Origin: a virus
IMG/VR virus record: IMGVR_UViG_3300042540_000949
Coordinates: 1 to 64,000 of that record
Reading direction: 5' to 3' (one strand)
DNA length: 64,000 nucleotides
This document shows, piece by piece, positions 35,730-44,939 of this stretch. Numbering within the stretch: position 1 is the first letter of the stretch; every line of letters begins with the position of its first letter. The notes under the pieces were generated by a model. The model was given only the letters and a program-made list of their open reading frames with translations. It was not told the origin of the DNA and did no database searches. The translations under genes were made by a program, and so were the position numbers.

Positions 35730-36281
35730 TCACGTCCTTCTGGTGATTGGAGTTGTTCCACTTAAAATTTCCATATAATCAAACATTATCATGACTTCAA
35801 AACTGTTCATAGTATTGGGTGACATCATATTTAGAGTCAATTGGCCGATCTTGGCTGGCCAACAACCATGCAATACAAATTTTTTCAATACAGTTTCACC
35901 GTTTAAATCAAGATGTTGAATTTCCCAATCTGTGGCTTTGTATGTTGAGGCTTGATTTATCAAAGATGAAACATTTGTATTGTTGTTGTTTATGTTGTTT
36001 TGCCAATTTTGAAACGCTCTCCACAAATTTTTGTCACCAGTATCATCCAAAACAACAACAGCCCAACTTGTATATTGCTTTTCACCAGGATAAAAATACT
36101 TTCTTCCAAAGTGATCGTATGTCAAGGTTGTTGACATTACCTGTGGAAGAATTGTTGATCTTATGTGAAATTTGGTAAATCGCGGTGTTCCTACGCTATT
36201 GCCACCGGGAATTACACCATTTACCAAAAATCTGTTTGATCTTGTTCCACCAAAAAAGTTTGTCTTGAATTCGTTTAACAT
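35730..36281 (-). CDS. 19: Tail tube protein gp19, copy A
   Basis: A 183-residue gp19 homologue: NFFGGTRSNRFLVNG, YFYPGEKQYTSWAVVVLDD and the C-terminal CWPAKIGQLTLN ... FEVMIMFDYMEI, which parallels the T4 ending CWPTNVGELQLD ... FEVTLALDYWE in spacing. Subunits stack in hexamers to make the inner tube that DNA passes through. The adjacent gene is a diverged paralogue. The start is 1 base beyond the paralogue stop. Confidence 0.85.
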   Translation of the reverse strand: MLNEFKTNFFGGTRSNRFLVNGVIPGGNSVGTPRFTKFHIRSTILPQVMSTTLTYDHFGRKYFYPGEKQYTSWAVVVLDDTGDKNLWRAFQNWQNNINNNNTNVSSLINQASTYKATDWEIQHLDLNGETVLKKFVLHGCWPAKIGQLTLNMMSPNTMNSFEVMIMFDYMEILSGTTPITRRT

Positions 36282-36282
36282 A

Positions 36283-36813
36283 TCAGAGTCCTTCTATCTT
36301 GATGTTATCAAATGTCAAGGTCGCTGAAAAAGAAACAAAATCATTTTCACCCATGTTTAAGCCAATTTCACCAATAACGCTTGGCCAGCATTTATAAAGA
36401 AAAATTCGTCTTAAGACTTGATTTGCATTTACGTCTAACTGATCGATTCTCCATGTAGTTTGCAAAGTTTTGTAAGCAAAATCATTGTTGGCTACTCTAT
36501 GTGTCCAGTGGCCATCCAATGCTTCTTTCCATCTTTGCAATGCAGTCCATATGTTTTGTGAATTTCCATCATCATAAATTCCAACAACCCAAGGGCTATA
36601 TTGACGATCTCCTGCAAAATTTATGAGTCTTCCACGATAAGGAATGCTGATGCTGTTCACTGTTGCCATTGGCAAAGATGCAGACACAATCTTGAATTGT
36701 GCATCGGTAATCGGAACACTTATGCCACTTGGCCAAGAGGGGTAGACGATAAACCTATTGGCTCTTGTGCCTCCATTGAAGTTATTCTTGAAATCGATTA
36801 TCGAATTTGACAT
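36283..36813 (-). CDS. Tail tube protein gp19, copy B
   Basis: A 176-residue gp19 homologue with FNGGTRANRFIVYPSWP, INFAGDRQYSPWVVGIYDD and CWPSVIGEIGLNMGEND. The AGDRQYSPW block is closer to the T4 AGDRTFDDW than copy A's is. Having two tandem tube genes suggests a hetero-hexamer, two tube zones, or one minor paralogue. Its stop-start junction with gp18 overlaps by one base. Confidence 0.85.
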   Translation of the reverse strand: MSNSIIDFKNNFNGGTRANRFIVYPSWPSGISVPITDAQFKIVSASLPMATVNSISIPYRGRLINFAGDRQYSPWVVGIYDDGNSQNIWTALQRWKEALDGHWTHRVANNDFAYKTLQTTWRIDQLDVNANQVLRRIFLYKCWPSVIGEIGLNMGENDFVSFSATLTFDNIKIEGL

Positions 36814-38096
36814 TATTGTGTGTATGTGAAGTTAACCACAAATGAGTCTGTTCCTAGCAATGGCTTGACTACCAAATCAATTTTTAATTGTGCTGGGTCG
36901 GTATTATTTCCCTGATTGCAGATAATTTGCGTGGCTGTTGTATCCAAGTAGGAAGCATATGTATCCAAGGCAGTTTGCACTTCACTTACAACCTGATCTC
37001 TGGTTGTTTGGTTGTTTATTTCAAAGATGTACTTAAATGCAACAGTGTTTACTGAATTGATGATCTCAGAACGAAGTCTTGCTGGCCCTATTCTGTCGTT
37101 TACAGTGATAGGGCCACTTGCGGCAGTTGCACCAACCAAATCAGATCCTAAAAACTTTGGAATGTAATTTACAAAAAAATTGACTTTGTTTGATCTCAAA
37201 TAGTTTTTAAGATTTCCAGACCATTCTATTGGATTTGTGATGCTACCGTTCAATACTGTGGCACGATCTAACCCAGCTATTGTCAAATATTGTTCATTTC
37301 TGTTTTTTGCTCTTGCAAAAAATCCACCAAGATCGGAAACGGCAGGAATGGTGTAATTGATTGTGGAATCGCTTTTTAATAGTTCCACATTTAGAGTATT
37401 TGTTTTCAATCCATACAGATTAAAGAATTTGATACCTTGAGTCGATCCAGCAACATTAGATACACCAAGTGCAGCAAAGTTTGCCATTGTGTAACCGTTT
37501 CCAGAGACACCAGTGGCAGAGTCAAGAATAGAAGGAAAGAATCCAACGGCGTATTCTTGACCAGCAACCCAAGTTGCAATATCAGAAGAAATGTAAGGAT
37601 CGATTACACAATCAATCAAATTTTCTGAATTGGCACCCAAATAAGAATTGAACCCAGCAACACTTCCTGTAAGTACAAGTGTACCGCCGTAAGCCATATA
37701 ACTTATGGCATTCAAAAAATCTTCGCCATTTCGCGTATATAAAAGTTTTGTATTTCCTTCATCAACAAACAAAGAGTAAGTAGAACCACTTACTGGAGCC
37801 AGCAAGCAATTTGTAATTCCACTTAACTTATTTAAATCTTGCACCAAATCTGAAGGATTGGTATAAACAATGAACGGATCTGAGGTTGTTCCTTTTACAG
37901 GACCAAGAGCAGAATTTCCTCTTGAATAGATCAACCAACCGAACAAACCACCCGGATCTACGCTAGTGGCGTTGTTCACTCCGTTGAAAACCGGAGCGGT
38001 GTAAGTAGATCCAACCTTCATTGCAGCCACGAAAGGTATTGCTAAATTTTCTTTTGAATATTGATTTGAGCTAATAAATGAACTGAGTGATGGCAT
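36813..38096 (-). CDS. 18: Tail sheath protein gp18 (compact)
   Basis: A 427-residue contractile sheath subunit, much shorter than T4 gp18 (about 660). The N-terminal PSLSSFISSNQYSKENLAIPF and the C-terminal DRIGPARLRSEIINSVNT plus TRDQVVSEVQTALDTY match the sheath core and the linking C-terminal arm; the missing mass corresponds to the outward-facing inserted domains of T4 gp18. A CTAAATA promoter and AAAGGGAT ribosome site precede the ATG. Confidence 0.88.
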   Translation of the reverse strand: MPSLSSFISSNQYSKENLAIPFVAAMKVGSTYTAPVFNGVNNATSVDPGGLFGWLIYSRGNSALGPVKGTTSDPFIVYTNPSDLVQDLNKLSGITNCLLAPVSGSTYSLFVDEGNTKLLYTRNGEDFLNAISYMAYGGTLVLTGSVAGFNSYLGANSENLIDCVIDPYISSDIATWVAGQEYAVGFFPSILDSATGVSGNGYTMANFAALGVSNVAGSTQGIKFFNLYGLKTNTLNVELLKSDSTINYTIPAVSDLGGFFARAKNRNEQYLTIAGLDRATVLNGSITNPIEWSGNLKNYLRSNKVNFFVNYIPKFLGSDLVGATAASGPITVNDRIGPARLRSEIINSVNTVAFKYIFEINNQTTRDQVVSEVQTALDTYASYLDTTATQIICNQGNNTDPAQLKIDLVVKPLLGTDSFVVNFTYTQ

Positions 38097-38117
38097 AGGA
38101 TCCCTTTTTATCTAAAA

Positions 38118-38124
38118 TATTTAG
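38118..38124 (-). promoter_or_regulatory. Late promoter of gp18, CTAAATA
   Basis: Minus-strand CTAAATA, 21 bases before the sheath ATG with a leader carrying AAAGGG. Overlaps the downstream end of the gp17 coding region only at its flank (gp17 stops at 38129). Confidence 0.65.
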
Positions 38125-38128
38125 AATT

Positions 38129-39787
38129 TCATGTGGGATACCAAACCACTCCTCCCTGAGAAAATGGCTCCTTATCATCTAGTTCATCCTTGTTATCCAT
38201 CATAAAAAGCACATTATCATCTTCAGGTTTTTGTGCTTCTTCGTAATTAAATTTTGCACTTTCGATCAAATCAGCATAATATTCTTGCCTTGAAAGCCAT
38301 GCAAAGAACACCAAAGACATTACCAAGTCATCATTATGACCTTCTTCGGCCTTGTATGTATTGGCTTTTGATACAAATGTGAATAATTCAGAAATTATTC
38401 TTTCATCGTTCAATAAAATTTTGTCTTCTTCTATTAGTCTTTTTAGAATCGCACATCCCAATTTTTTAGTCTGTGTGGTGGTTCTAAGACCCATTTCGCT
38501 TTTTCCAGAAGCAAAACCTTGAGAAAGCATTTGGCCTTTTCTTCCCATCATACGAGTCATCAATACATTTTCATAGCCCAGATCGTTGTAAAGAATAGAA
38601 GAAACCTGACCACCAATGTCATTTGTTTCAATCAAAGCATAGGCATTGTTATACTGCTCACATATTTTTTTGATAATCGTGGGAAAATTGAATGGGCTGA
38701 TTGTGTTGTTTCTGAACGAAGCAACAACTTTATATGGTGCTGATGTTCCATCAATCAGTGTAAATGCCGAAAAGTCAGAGCCCTGACCCCGAGAAACGTC
38801 AGCCTGCAAGAAGTAAATTTGATCTTTTTCTGGTTTTGCAAATACTCGCAAACCTTCTTTATCTTCTTGCAAATATTCTTCTGGTGCCAAGACACTCAAT
38901 TTTGAAGTTGATATAAGAGTGTTGGAAGAGCCCAAGAAACTACATCCATATTCTTGCTCAAATTGTTCTGGACTTGTGTTTGCAATTTGTTCAGCGGCCC
39001 ATTCATCATCTCTTAATTTGGGGCTTCCGGGACTGACTGGGGTTTCTCTCCAACCCACCTCAACCGGAACGAACATGTTTTTTAACTTATGACCTGTAGT
39101 TCGATTAGCATCCACCCAAAGTTTATGGAAATGGTTCATTCCATTTGGGGTGGAAACAATGATAAGTTTGGTGGTTGTACCAGCCGAAATGGTCGGGTAT
39201 GTGGATGTATAGAATTCTTCTGCTACATGGCTCGGCAAGAAGGCGTACTCGTCCAACAGGAGCAGGTTATATGAGCCGCCACGGATCGCTGTAGACGATG
39301 TAGCGTCGCACATGACCCTGGAGCCGTTTTCCAATTTAAAACTCGTCTTATTCCATTCTACGACTCCTTGTTGCAGGAAATGTGGTAAATTTTCATAAGC
39401 AAGTTGAAGTTTGGAGAATAATTCCTCTTTTGCCGTCTTCAAACGGTTTGCTAGAATTGCCACGTTCACGCTTTGGTTGAAAGTCACATAGTGGCAAATG
39501 TAACTGGTCACACAAGTAGACTTACCGCACTGGCGAGGCCACTTGGAGATCACGAATCTATTTTTATGCAATTCGTTTATAAATTTTTTCTGGTATGGAT
39601 AAAGTTTAAACGGAACAACGCCCTTGTCCAATGTTTTGACTTTGATGTATTTTTCACAAAAGTAGACAGGATCGTTTGCACATTTTACATATTCCTCAAA
39701 CTCCTCTTTGGTGTATTGCATCTCCACACCGGGAAGTTTGAGTTTGGAATTGTTTCGATAACCCTGATTATTGTTGTTTGGGTTCAT
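38129..39787 (-). CDS. 17: Terminase large subunit gp17
   Basis: A 552-residue packaging motor. The ATPase domain has Walker A WPRQCGKST near residue 84-92 and Walker B LLLLDEYAF near 175; the C-terminal RNase H-like nuclease has QADVSRGQGSDFS (first Asp, near 330), ALIETNDIGG (Glu, near 382) and GHNDDLVMSLVFF (last Asp, near 498). It overlaps gp16 by 20 bases in another frame, the usual small/large terminase coupling. Confidence 0.96.
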   Translation of the reverse strand: MNPNNNNQGYRNNSKLKLPGVEMQYTKEEFEEYVKCANDPVYFCEKYIKVKTLDKGVVPFKLYPYQKKFINELHKNRFVISKWPRQCGKSTCVTSYICHYVTFNQSVNVAILANRLKTAKEELFSKLQLAYENLPHFLQQGVVEWNKTSFKLENGSRVMCDATSSTAIRGGSYNLLLLDEYAFLPSHVAEEFYTSTYPTISAGTTTKLIIVSTPNGMNHFHKLWVDANRTTGHKLKNMFVPVEVGWRETPVSPGSPKLRDDEWAAEQIANTSPEQFEQEYGCSFLGSSNTLISTSKLSVLAPEEYLQEDKEGLRVFAKPEKDQIYFLQADVSRGQGSDFSAFTLIDGTSAPYKVVASFRNNTISPFNFPTIIKKICEQYNNAYALIETNDIGGQVSSILYNDLGYENVLMTRMMGRKGQMLSQGFASGKSEMGLRTTTQTKKLGCAILKRLIEEDKILLNDERIISELFTFVSKANTYKAEEGHNDDLVMSLVFFAWLSRQEYYADLIESAKFNYEEAQKPEDDNVLFMMDNKDELDDKEPFSQGGVVWYPT

Positions 39788-40217
39788 TCACAACCTCAGC
39801 CTCAACTATATCTTTATCCGTACTTCTTTCCTTGTTTATCAGATTTTGCAGATCTTTGGTAGATCCAACAAAGACAGAATTGTTTGTCTGCTTGACTTCA
39901 ATCTTTGTACCAGTTGTATCCTTTGCTTTTTTATGCACATCCAACACATTGTTGTTTAGATCAGACATTGTCTTTAAAAGAATGGCAACAACCTCAAAGG
40001 CTCTAGGACTATCGGATTCTGTGGCCACTTTCAAAGCACTTTCCAATGCCACATTTCCACTGCCAATAAGAGACTTCAGATTATCTTGAACCAGTGCATA
40101 ATCTTTTTGAAAATTAGCAATATCAAAGGTTCCACCTGATTGGGGTGGTTTATCCAAAGAACTATTTTGTCCTTCAGGGACATTAAAAAGTTTTGCCAAA
40201 TTTTTATTAATATTCAT
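39768..40217 (-). CDS. 16: Terminase small subunit gp16
   Basis: A 149-residue protein in the gp16 position, with a helical core (FQKDYALVQDNLKSLIGSGN, SDSPRAFEVVAILLKTMSDL) followed by a charged tail, matching the coiled-coil oligomerisation domain of T4-type small terminases. It regulates gp17 and recognises DNA ends or concatemers. The 20-base overlap with gp17 supports the call. Confidence 0.85.
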   Translation of the reverse strand: MNINKNLAKLFNVPEGQNSSLDKPPQSGGTFDIANFQKDYALVQDNLKSLIGSGNVALESALKVATESDSPRAFEVVAILLKTMSDLNNNVLDVHKKAKDTTGTKIEVKQTNNSVFVGSTKDLQNLINKERSTDKDIVEAEVVNEPKQQ

Positions 40218-40219
40218 GT

Positions 40220-40879
40220 TTATTCAAAATCAATCTCAGTCGCCGTAGTATTAATAGTCGTTACACTGTTCACACCACCAAATATGTATGATTTGGCCAA
40301 GAAGTTAAATGATGCGATATGCATTCTTCTGCTGTTAAAATCACCCTCATATCGGTCTGTCAGGTTGTTTGAAACCATTACGATTGGGATGTTTAATTTA
40401 TCACCATCCTCTGTAAGTTCAATCTTTATCATGTGATCTGGAACAAAGAATGGCATGATTTGCTCAACAATTTGCAACATGTCATCAATATGTCTTGTGT
40501 AGACAAAGAGGTTTATTCCAACATTTACAGGTTGTTCATTGGCTATTTGTGATCCAGTATTTGTACAATTTCCACCAGATTGATTTAATGCAATTGATGA
40601 AGAAAATCTTGCACGCCGTCTTGATGGGTCTGGGAGAATGTTATTTACATGATAACTTATTCTTGGCAACTGATTCTCAATTCTTGTTCCATCAGTTATT
40701 GAAGAGGGATTTAAAAGTCTTTGAATAAATTTTTCTTGTGATGCATATGTAATTGGAACTCTTAAAGTAGTATTTGGATCAGCACCATTGTTGTCGTGGG
40801 AAACATAAATGTTGTTGAACAAAGTTCCAAATCCCACCACTAATCGTCTTAAACTTTTATTATAGTAGTATCCAAACAT
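40220..40879 (-). CDS. 15: Tail sheath stabiliser/completion protein gp15
   Basis: A 219-residue protein that aligns by eye with T4 gp15: MFGYYYNKSLRRLVVGFG, RVPITYASQEKFIQRLLN, then FVYTRHIDDMLQIVEQIMPF. Hexamers of gp15 cap the finished tail and bind the neck. It lies between gp14 and gp16, the T4 order. Confidence 0.93.
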   Translation of the reverse strand: MFGYYYNKSLRRLVVGFGTLFNNIYVSHDNNGADPNTTLRVPITYASQEKFIQRLLNPSSITDGTRIENQLPRISYHVNNILPDPSRRRARFSSSIALNQSGGNCTNTGSQIANEQPVNVGINLFVYTRHIDDMLQIVEQIMPFFVPDHMIKIELTEDGDKLNIPIVMVSNNLTDRYEGDFNSRRMHIASFNFLAKSYIFGGVNSVTTINTTATEIDFE

Positions 40880-40892
40880 CGTTTTACCTCAT

Positions 40893-41555
40893 TTAAGATC
40901 CACAGTTGTTTGCGGGATTGTTTTCGTCAAATTCATACAATGCAGCTTCGGTGTCTAAAATATCATTGATTCCAGCAGTAGTTCCAAGAATGTTGTTTCT
41001 TGGAATCATGGTTGCACCAGTAAAACCAAATGTGGTTGTATATGGTGAGTTTACTGCAGGACTTGGTGTGGCAATCTTTTCGTAACTGTATGTGAAGAGT
41101 TCTGCGGTTATTTGATAAGAATAAAGTTTGCCCAATGGGTATAGGGGGTTTTCATGTTCTACAAAGTTTATTTCAAACAAAGATTTTGAGAGAGGAAAGT
41201 AGATTAAATCACCTTCTCTGGGTCTTATGATTGTTGGATCAACATTTGTAACCTGCTCTTTGAATCTTCTCCGAGCCATCAACAAAGATATTTTATCTTT
41301 GATTTCAATGCCAAACTGAGTAACGATATCAGTTCCCTCAAATCCCTTGTAAGATTGAATATACATTTCTATTGTATATGTCTTATCAAAAAAAGAACTG
41401 GGATCTTCTCCAAATAGTCTGTCTATGTTTAAAGCATTTCTCGGAACATAGAGACAATCTTGACCAACTCCTTGAATCAATTCAACAGTGATATCCTCAA
41501 CCAAATTTTGTTCAGGATTGTATGAAGTTAAATTGATATAAGGATTGATTGCCAT
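40893..41555 (-). CDS. 14: Neck protein gp14
   Basis: A 220-residue protein matching T4 gp14 in NPYINLTSYNPEQNLVEDI, CLYVPRNALNIDRLFGEDP, REGDLIYFPLSKSLFEINFV and the following PLGKLYSYQITAELFTYS. Gp13 and gp14 form the neck that joins head and tail. It sits between gp13 and gp15. Confidence 0.92.
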   Translation of the reverse strand: MAINPYINLTSYNPEQNLVEDITVELIQGVGQDCLYVPRNALNIDRLFGEDPSSFFDKTYTIEMYIQSYKGFEGTDIVTQFGIEIKDKISLLMARRRFKEQVTNVDPTIIRPREGDLIYFPLSKSLFEINFVEHENPLYPLGKLYSYQITAELFTYSYEKIATPSPAVNSPYTTTFGFTGATMIPRNNILGTTAGINDILDTEAALYEFDENNPANNCGS

Positions 41556-41557
41556 TT

Positions 41558-42385
41558 TTATCCAATCAATGGATCCACGGGGAGTTCGTAGTTTCTCAAC
41601 AATGTATTTTCTATTTCAGTTATCTCACGCACAGCATCTTGCATTATGGCAGGAGCATTCAACTGAGCCCCACCGGGCAATGGAACACCAGCAAACTTCA
41701 TCAAGTTTTGTGCCCATTGTTTTTTCACCAAGGCCGCAAAATATCTTTGGAACAATCGATCTTGCCAAACTTTTTCAAATTTATCAGAATCAATTTTTAC
41801 ATAGGCTTCAACCAAAAGATATGATTTGCCTTCAAGGTTACTGTAATCGGTATCCAAAAACAATCTTTGCGTTGTTTTGGTGTAAGTATAAGACATCGGA
41901 TAATTGAATACATCGTTTATCAACTTAACATAAGACATCGCTTCCATATAAGATGCCATGGGCGCTGATGGATAGCCTGACTGATTAAAATAAAGACCGA
42001 AGAAATCAAAAAGAGTCATTTGATATCTAAGGTCAAACATGTAATCACCGACTTGATTGTCTGCCGTATAAACCTTAGATATCGAAACGATGTCTTGGCC
42101 CGTTGGATAATAAGAAGTTGCTCCGCTACTATCAGTTCTTATTTGAGCACCCAAAGCAGGGCCAAACGTGCTCACATCGAAATAGTTGCGTGCAATGTCT
42201 TGTGGTTGCATTTGATAGGAAAACAGGGCTCTTTGATTGAAGTCAAAGTGCCTTTCTTCCATGTAACGAAGGGCTTCTTCCAAACGATCCTCAACCTGCT
42301 GAGGATCTACATTGATTTGAACGACTGGAGCACCTAAAGTTCTTAATGTGTAGTCAATGAATTCTTGACGGGTGGTAATTGGCAT
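41558..42385 (-). CDS. 13: Neck protein gp13
   Basis: A 275-residue protein with the gp13 pattern RQEFIDYTLRTLGAPVVQIN, VEDRLEEALRYMEERHFD, DYSNLEGKSYLLVEAYVKID and KVWQDRLFQRYFAALVKKQW. It works with gp14 as the neck complex. A late octamer ends 8 bases before the ATG and there is no Shine-Dalgarno. Confidence 0.92.
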   Translation of the reverse strand: MPITTRQEFIDYTLRTLGAPVVQINVDPQQVEDRLEEALRYMEERHFDFNQRALFSYQMQPQDIARNYFDVSTFGPALGAQIRTDSSGATSYYPTGQDIVSISKVYTADNQVGDYMFDLRYQMTLFDFFGLYFNQSGYPSAPMASYMEAMSYVKLINDVFNYPMSYTYTKTTQRLFLDTDYSNLEGKSYLLVEAYVKIDSDKFEKVWQDRLFQRYFAALVKKQWAQNLMKFAGVPLPGGAQLNAPAIMQDAVREITEIENTLLRNYELPVDPLIG

Positions 42386-42393
42386 CTTAGAAA

Positions 42394-42401
42394 TATTTAT
42401 G
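42394..42401 (-). promoter_or_regulatory. Late promoter of the neck genes, CATAAATA
   Basis: Minus-strand octamer ending 8 bases before the gp13 ATG at 42385, overlapping the end of the zinc-ribbon gene. Probably drives gp13, gp14, gp15, gp16 and gp17. Confidence 0.65.
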
Positions 42402-42843
42402 AATCTTCAATTACCTTATTTAAGTCTTCCATAATCTTTTCTTGCAAAGGATTCGATCCAATCGTAATTTGAATAAATTGGAGTTGATCTGGGTCAAAAT
42501 TTTCTATATCTTGTTTTCTGGCCTTGGTTTCGGGTTCATATGCATTCGGGTCATAATTGGAAAACCCAGGCATTTTTAATGGACAATCTAGTTTTGGATA
42601 ATCCAGCTTGGAGTAATATTTTGACTCCTTTATCAACCAAGTGTGGCGATGGTCACCACAACCACATTTACCGCAATAATGCTTTCCCTTGATTTTACTT
42701 GGTTTTAGATGAATACATGCTGGTATTTCCCCGTGACCGAAACAAGACAGAGCCCTCAATTTTTTTGTTGATTCATCTATCTTTTTGGAATTAAATCCAC
42801 GCGATGCGATTGATGCCGCAAACATAACCATTTTTGAAAACAT
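42397..42843 (-). CDS. Cys-rich zinc-ribbon protein, copy 1
   Basis: A 148-residue protein with CFGHGEIPACIHL, then YCGKCGCGDHRHTW and LDYPKLDCPLKM. The C-x2-CGCG ... CPLK arrangement could hold one or two zinc ions. A second protein at 56997 has the same C-x2-CGCG ... CPLKKFG arrangement, so they are paralogues. Function is unknown; its place among neck and baseplate genes suggests an assembly factor or regulator rather than a metabolic role. Confidence 0.65.
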   Translation of the reverse strand: MFSKMVMFAASIASRGFNSKKIDESTKKLRALSCFGHGEIPACIHLKPSKIKGKHYCGKCGCGDHRHTWLIKESKYYSKLDYPKLDCPLKMPGFSNYDPNAYEPETKARKQDIENFDPDQLQFIQITIGSNPLQEKIMEDLNKVIEDS

Positions 42844-43478
42844 CAGAACTCTCCATAAATAACGCTCATTCCGGCAGGCAACACATGTTCTTCTAGGAAT
42901 GGTCTAAACTGCTTTAGTCTTTCAGAATTTGCACTGGTAGTGTTTACTTGTATGACAGCTGCGTTTACAGTAAAAACATCAACTGAATCCCAGTCAAATC
43001 CCAAAAGTGTGCAGATTAGATATTTTGTTGCTTGAGGTGTTCCCTTTTCATTAAAATAATTGGCATCCGCATTAATCAAAAATTTTCTTATGTTTGGCAG
43101 TATAGAAGCATATGGTTCTTGGGAAAAGTCCACATCCGGAAAATAAAAGTCTGCGTATGCTTCCAAAAATTTTGAATTTGTTTTTAATGAATAGCGAAGT
43201 GTCTCCCAGTTTAATTGGGCACCGTATCCATATTCCAATGAAAATAGCCAACGAAGATAATTTTTGATTATAGGAACAACCAAAACTGTATCTGGCTCAT
43301 TTTCATAGGCATCCATTATCCATGATGGAAATAGAGCCCTTACAGTAAGATTGTCTCCAAACCAGTAAGAATCATCGATATCATAAAAATCTGAACCATA
43401 AAGTTCTTTGGCTCTTTCGATCAAATATGAAATTTTTACCTGTTCCGAAACAGGTTGACTGTTAAAAAATAAAATCAT
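42843..43478 (-). CDS. Baseplate wedge-associated protein (tail protein I-like)
   Basis: A 211-residue protein. The C-terminal half has the YFNEKGTPQATKYLICTLLG pattern, like the 'KGT-x-x-x-x' helix of tail protein I or baseplate wedge proteins, and ends FLEEHVLPAGMSVIYGEF, a variant of the gp6-type ending VPVGISVVYKQ found in the neighbour. It overlaps gp6 by four bases. Wedge assembly is inferred; a precise T4 counterpart is uncertain. Confidence 0.5.
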   Translation of the reverse strand: MILFFNSQPVSEQVKISYLIERAKELYGSDFYDIDDSYWFGDNLTVRALFPSWIMDAYENEPDTVLVVPIIKNYLRWLFSLEYGYGAQLNWETLRYSLKTNSKFLEAYADFYFPDVDFSQEPYASILPNIRKFLINADANYFNEKGTPQATKYLICTLLGFDWDSVDVFTVNAAVIQVNTTSANSERLKQFRPFLEEHVLPAGMSVIYGEF

Positions 43479-44548
43479 TGTTTATAGACCACTGATATGC
43501 CAACAGGCACACGATTGGAGATGTAATCGATCAATTGGGATTGTTCGGCAAACCCAAGACCATCTACATATATCTTCACTTGTCCTGGAAGAATGTCATT
43601 TCCCACGCTTATTGAAGATTCATTTTCGGTTCCACTGATTCCTGAACTCATTATTGCATTCTTGTAGTCTCTCAATGTAACACATCTTTCTTGACCAGTT
43701 GCCTTGAACAAAAGAGATGCTTTTGCTGTTTTCATTGAAATTTGATTGTATCCACCATTCGGTGTTGCAGATGTGCCAAAAATTACATTTGATGGAGCAC
43801 CAATCGTACCGTTGTTTCCCACTGAACCATTGCTTATAACTGCTTTGACAATTACTTTGCTAGAAGTTGTTATTTGTCTGGATGATGCAAAGTTGTTAGT
43901 AACAACATAACCTTGAGGACCATTGATTACAGAAAAATGAGTATTATTCTTGGTGGTGGTTGTGTTTGCTTTGTCAACTCTCGTCCATTTGGTTGTTACG
44001 TTTGTTGCAACGTCTGTTTCATAAAATCCGATGGTATCCGGATTTACGCTGTAAGGTAGTTCACAAGACTGCGTGGTAAAATCATAGTTTGTGTAAAACA
44101 CGACTTCCAAACCAGAATAAAGATTTATGGATTTTGAAGTATTGGCAGCTATCGATTCAATATTGTAAAAAAACAAATCTGCACCATTTGTAGCCGTACC
44201 TCTGAATGCACTATACTCGTCAAGTGCAGAAGTTACTGTAACAGTACGATTGCAGGAAGCCGATTTGGTTGGAATGACCAACACCGAGTTGTTTGAGGCA
44301 ATTCCGAGCAAGGATTCCATTACTGTTGCCGTGGTTGCAAAACTATTGATAAACCCGTATTGTGCATACACACCATTATAAGCAGTAGCGGTGCATAATA
44401 TGTTCAACAACATATTTACTGCACTTGCTTGATTTTGAAAGTCTAGATTTTTTAATTCTTCTTGTTGTTGTAAAAAAGCAACCATTGAAGTTTTGATGTC
44501 ATCAAAATCCAAGGAGGCTACATTTAAGTTTTTTATGTTATATGTCAT
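43475..44548 (-). CDS. 6: Baseplate wedge protein gp6
   Basis: About 357 residues from the ATG at 44548 (MTYNIKNLNVASLDFDDIK), which overlaps the gp25 stop as TGATG; a longer in-frame start would run into gp25. Gp6/gpJ features are the ASAVNMLLNILCTATAYNGVY helix pair near 50-70, the beta-rich middle and the C-terminal VPVGISVVYKQ. T4 gp6 is 660 residues; this one is a compact version. Gp6 dimers form the ring that holds the wedges together. Confidence 0.85.
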   Translation of the reverse strand: MTYNIKNLNVASLDFDDIKTSMVAFLQQQEELKNLDFQNQASAVNMLLNILCTATAYNGVYAQYGFINSFATTATVMESLLGIASNNSVLVIPTKSASCNRTVTVTSALDEYSAFRGTATNGADLFFYNIESIAANTSKSINLYSGLEVVFYTNYDFTTQSCELPYSVNPDTIGFYETDVATNVTTKWTRVDKANTTTTKNNTHFSVINGPQGYVVTNNFASSRQITTSSKVIVKAVISNGSVGNNGTIGAPSNVIFGTSATPNGGYNQISMKTAKASLLFKATGQERCVTLRDYKNAIMSSGISGTENESSISVGNDILPGQVKIYVDGLGFAEQSQLIDYISNRVPVGISVVYKQ

Positions 44549-44925
44549 CAGATTGGGACCTCTATGAAGCAACTCATTTGATTTTGAAATTTGATTCCAT
44601 CATAAAAACTGAATCGTACCTCAAATTCCATTTCTGTTTCTGTACGAGAACGAAGAACGACTTTGACATTCGTAAGTTTTCCTAGTGCTGCCTGAATGTA
44701 TGAAGCCAATTCAAACTCCAAAGTTCCTACATCATTTGTTCCAAACAAGTAACTGTAATAATTTGAACCCAAATTCATATTTGAGACAACTTCATTTTTT
44801 TGAGTTTTTATCACATTTTCTATGTACTGAACATAAGCATTGTAACCACTGACCATGGAAATGTCTTTTTTGGTCGTTGTGGTGTTTACTGGTTCAAGAA
44901 ATATAGAAAAATCTCTGGCTATCAT
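44548..44925 (-). CDS. 25: Baseplate wedge protein gp25
   Basis: A 125-residue protein of the gp25 lysozyme-like (GPW/gp25) fold: SGYNAYVQYIENVIKTQKNEVV, YYSYLFG and a C-terminal FEVRFSFYDGI. Gp25 nucleates sheath attachment to the baseplate. A CTAAATA promoter ends 6 bases before the ATG. Confidence 0.9.
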   Translation of the reverse strand: MIARDFSIFLEPVNTTTTKKDISMVSGYNAYVQYIENVIKTQKNEVVSNMNLGSNYYSYLFGTNDVGTLEFELASYIQAALGKLTNVKVVLRSRTETEMEFEVRFSFYDGIKFQNQMSCFIEVPI

Positions 44926-44931
44926 ACCAAA

Positions 44932-44938
44932 TATTTAG
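44932..44938 (-). promoter_or_regulatory. Late promoter of gp25, CTAAATA
   Basis: Minus-strand CTAAATA ending 6 bases before the gp25 ATG with no Shine-Dalgarno; overlaps the end of the hub-like gene (stop at 44940 flank). Confidence 0.65.
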
Positions 44939-44939
44939 A

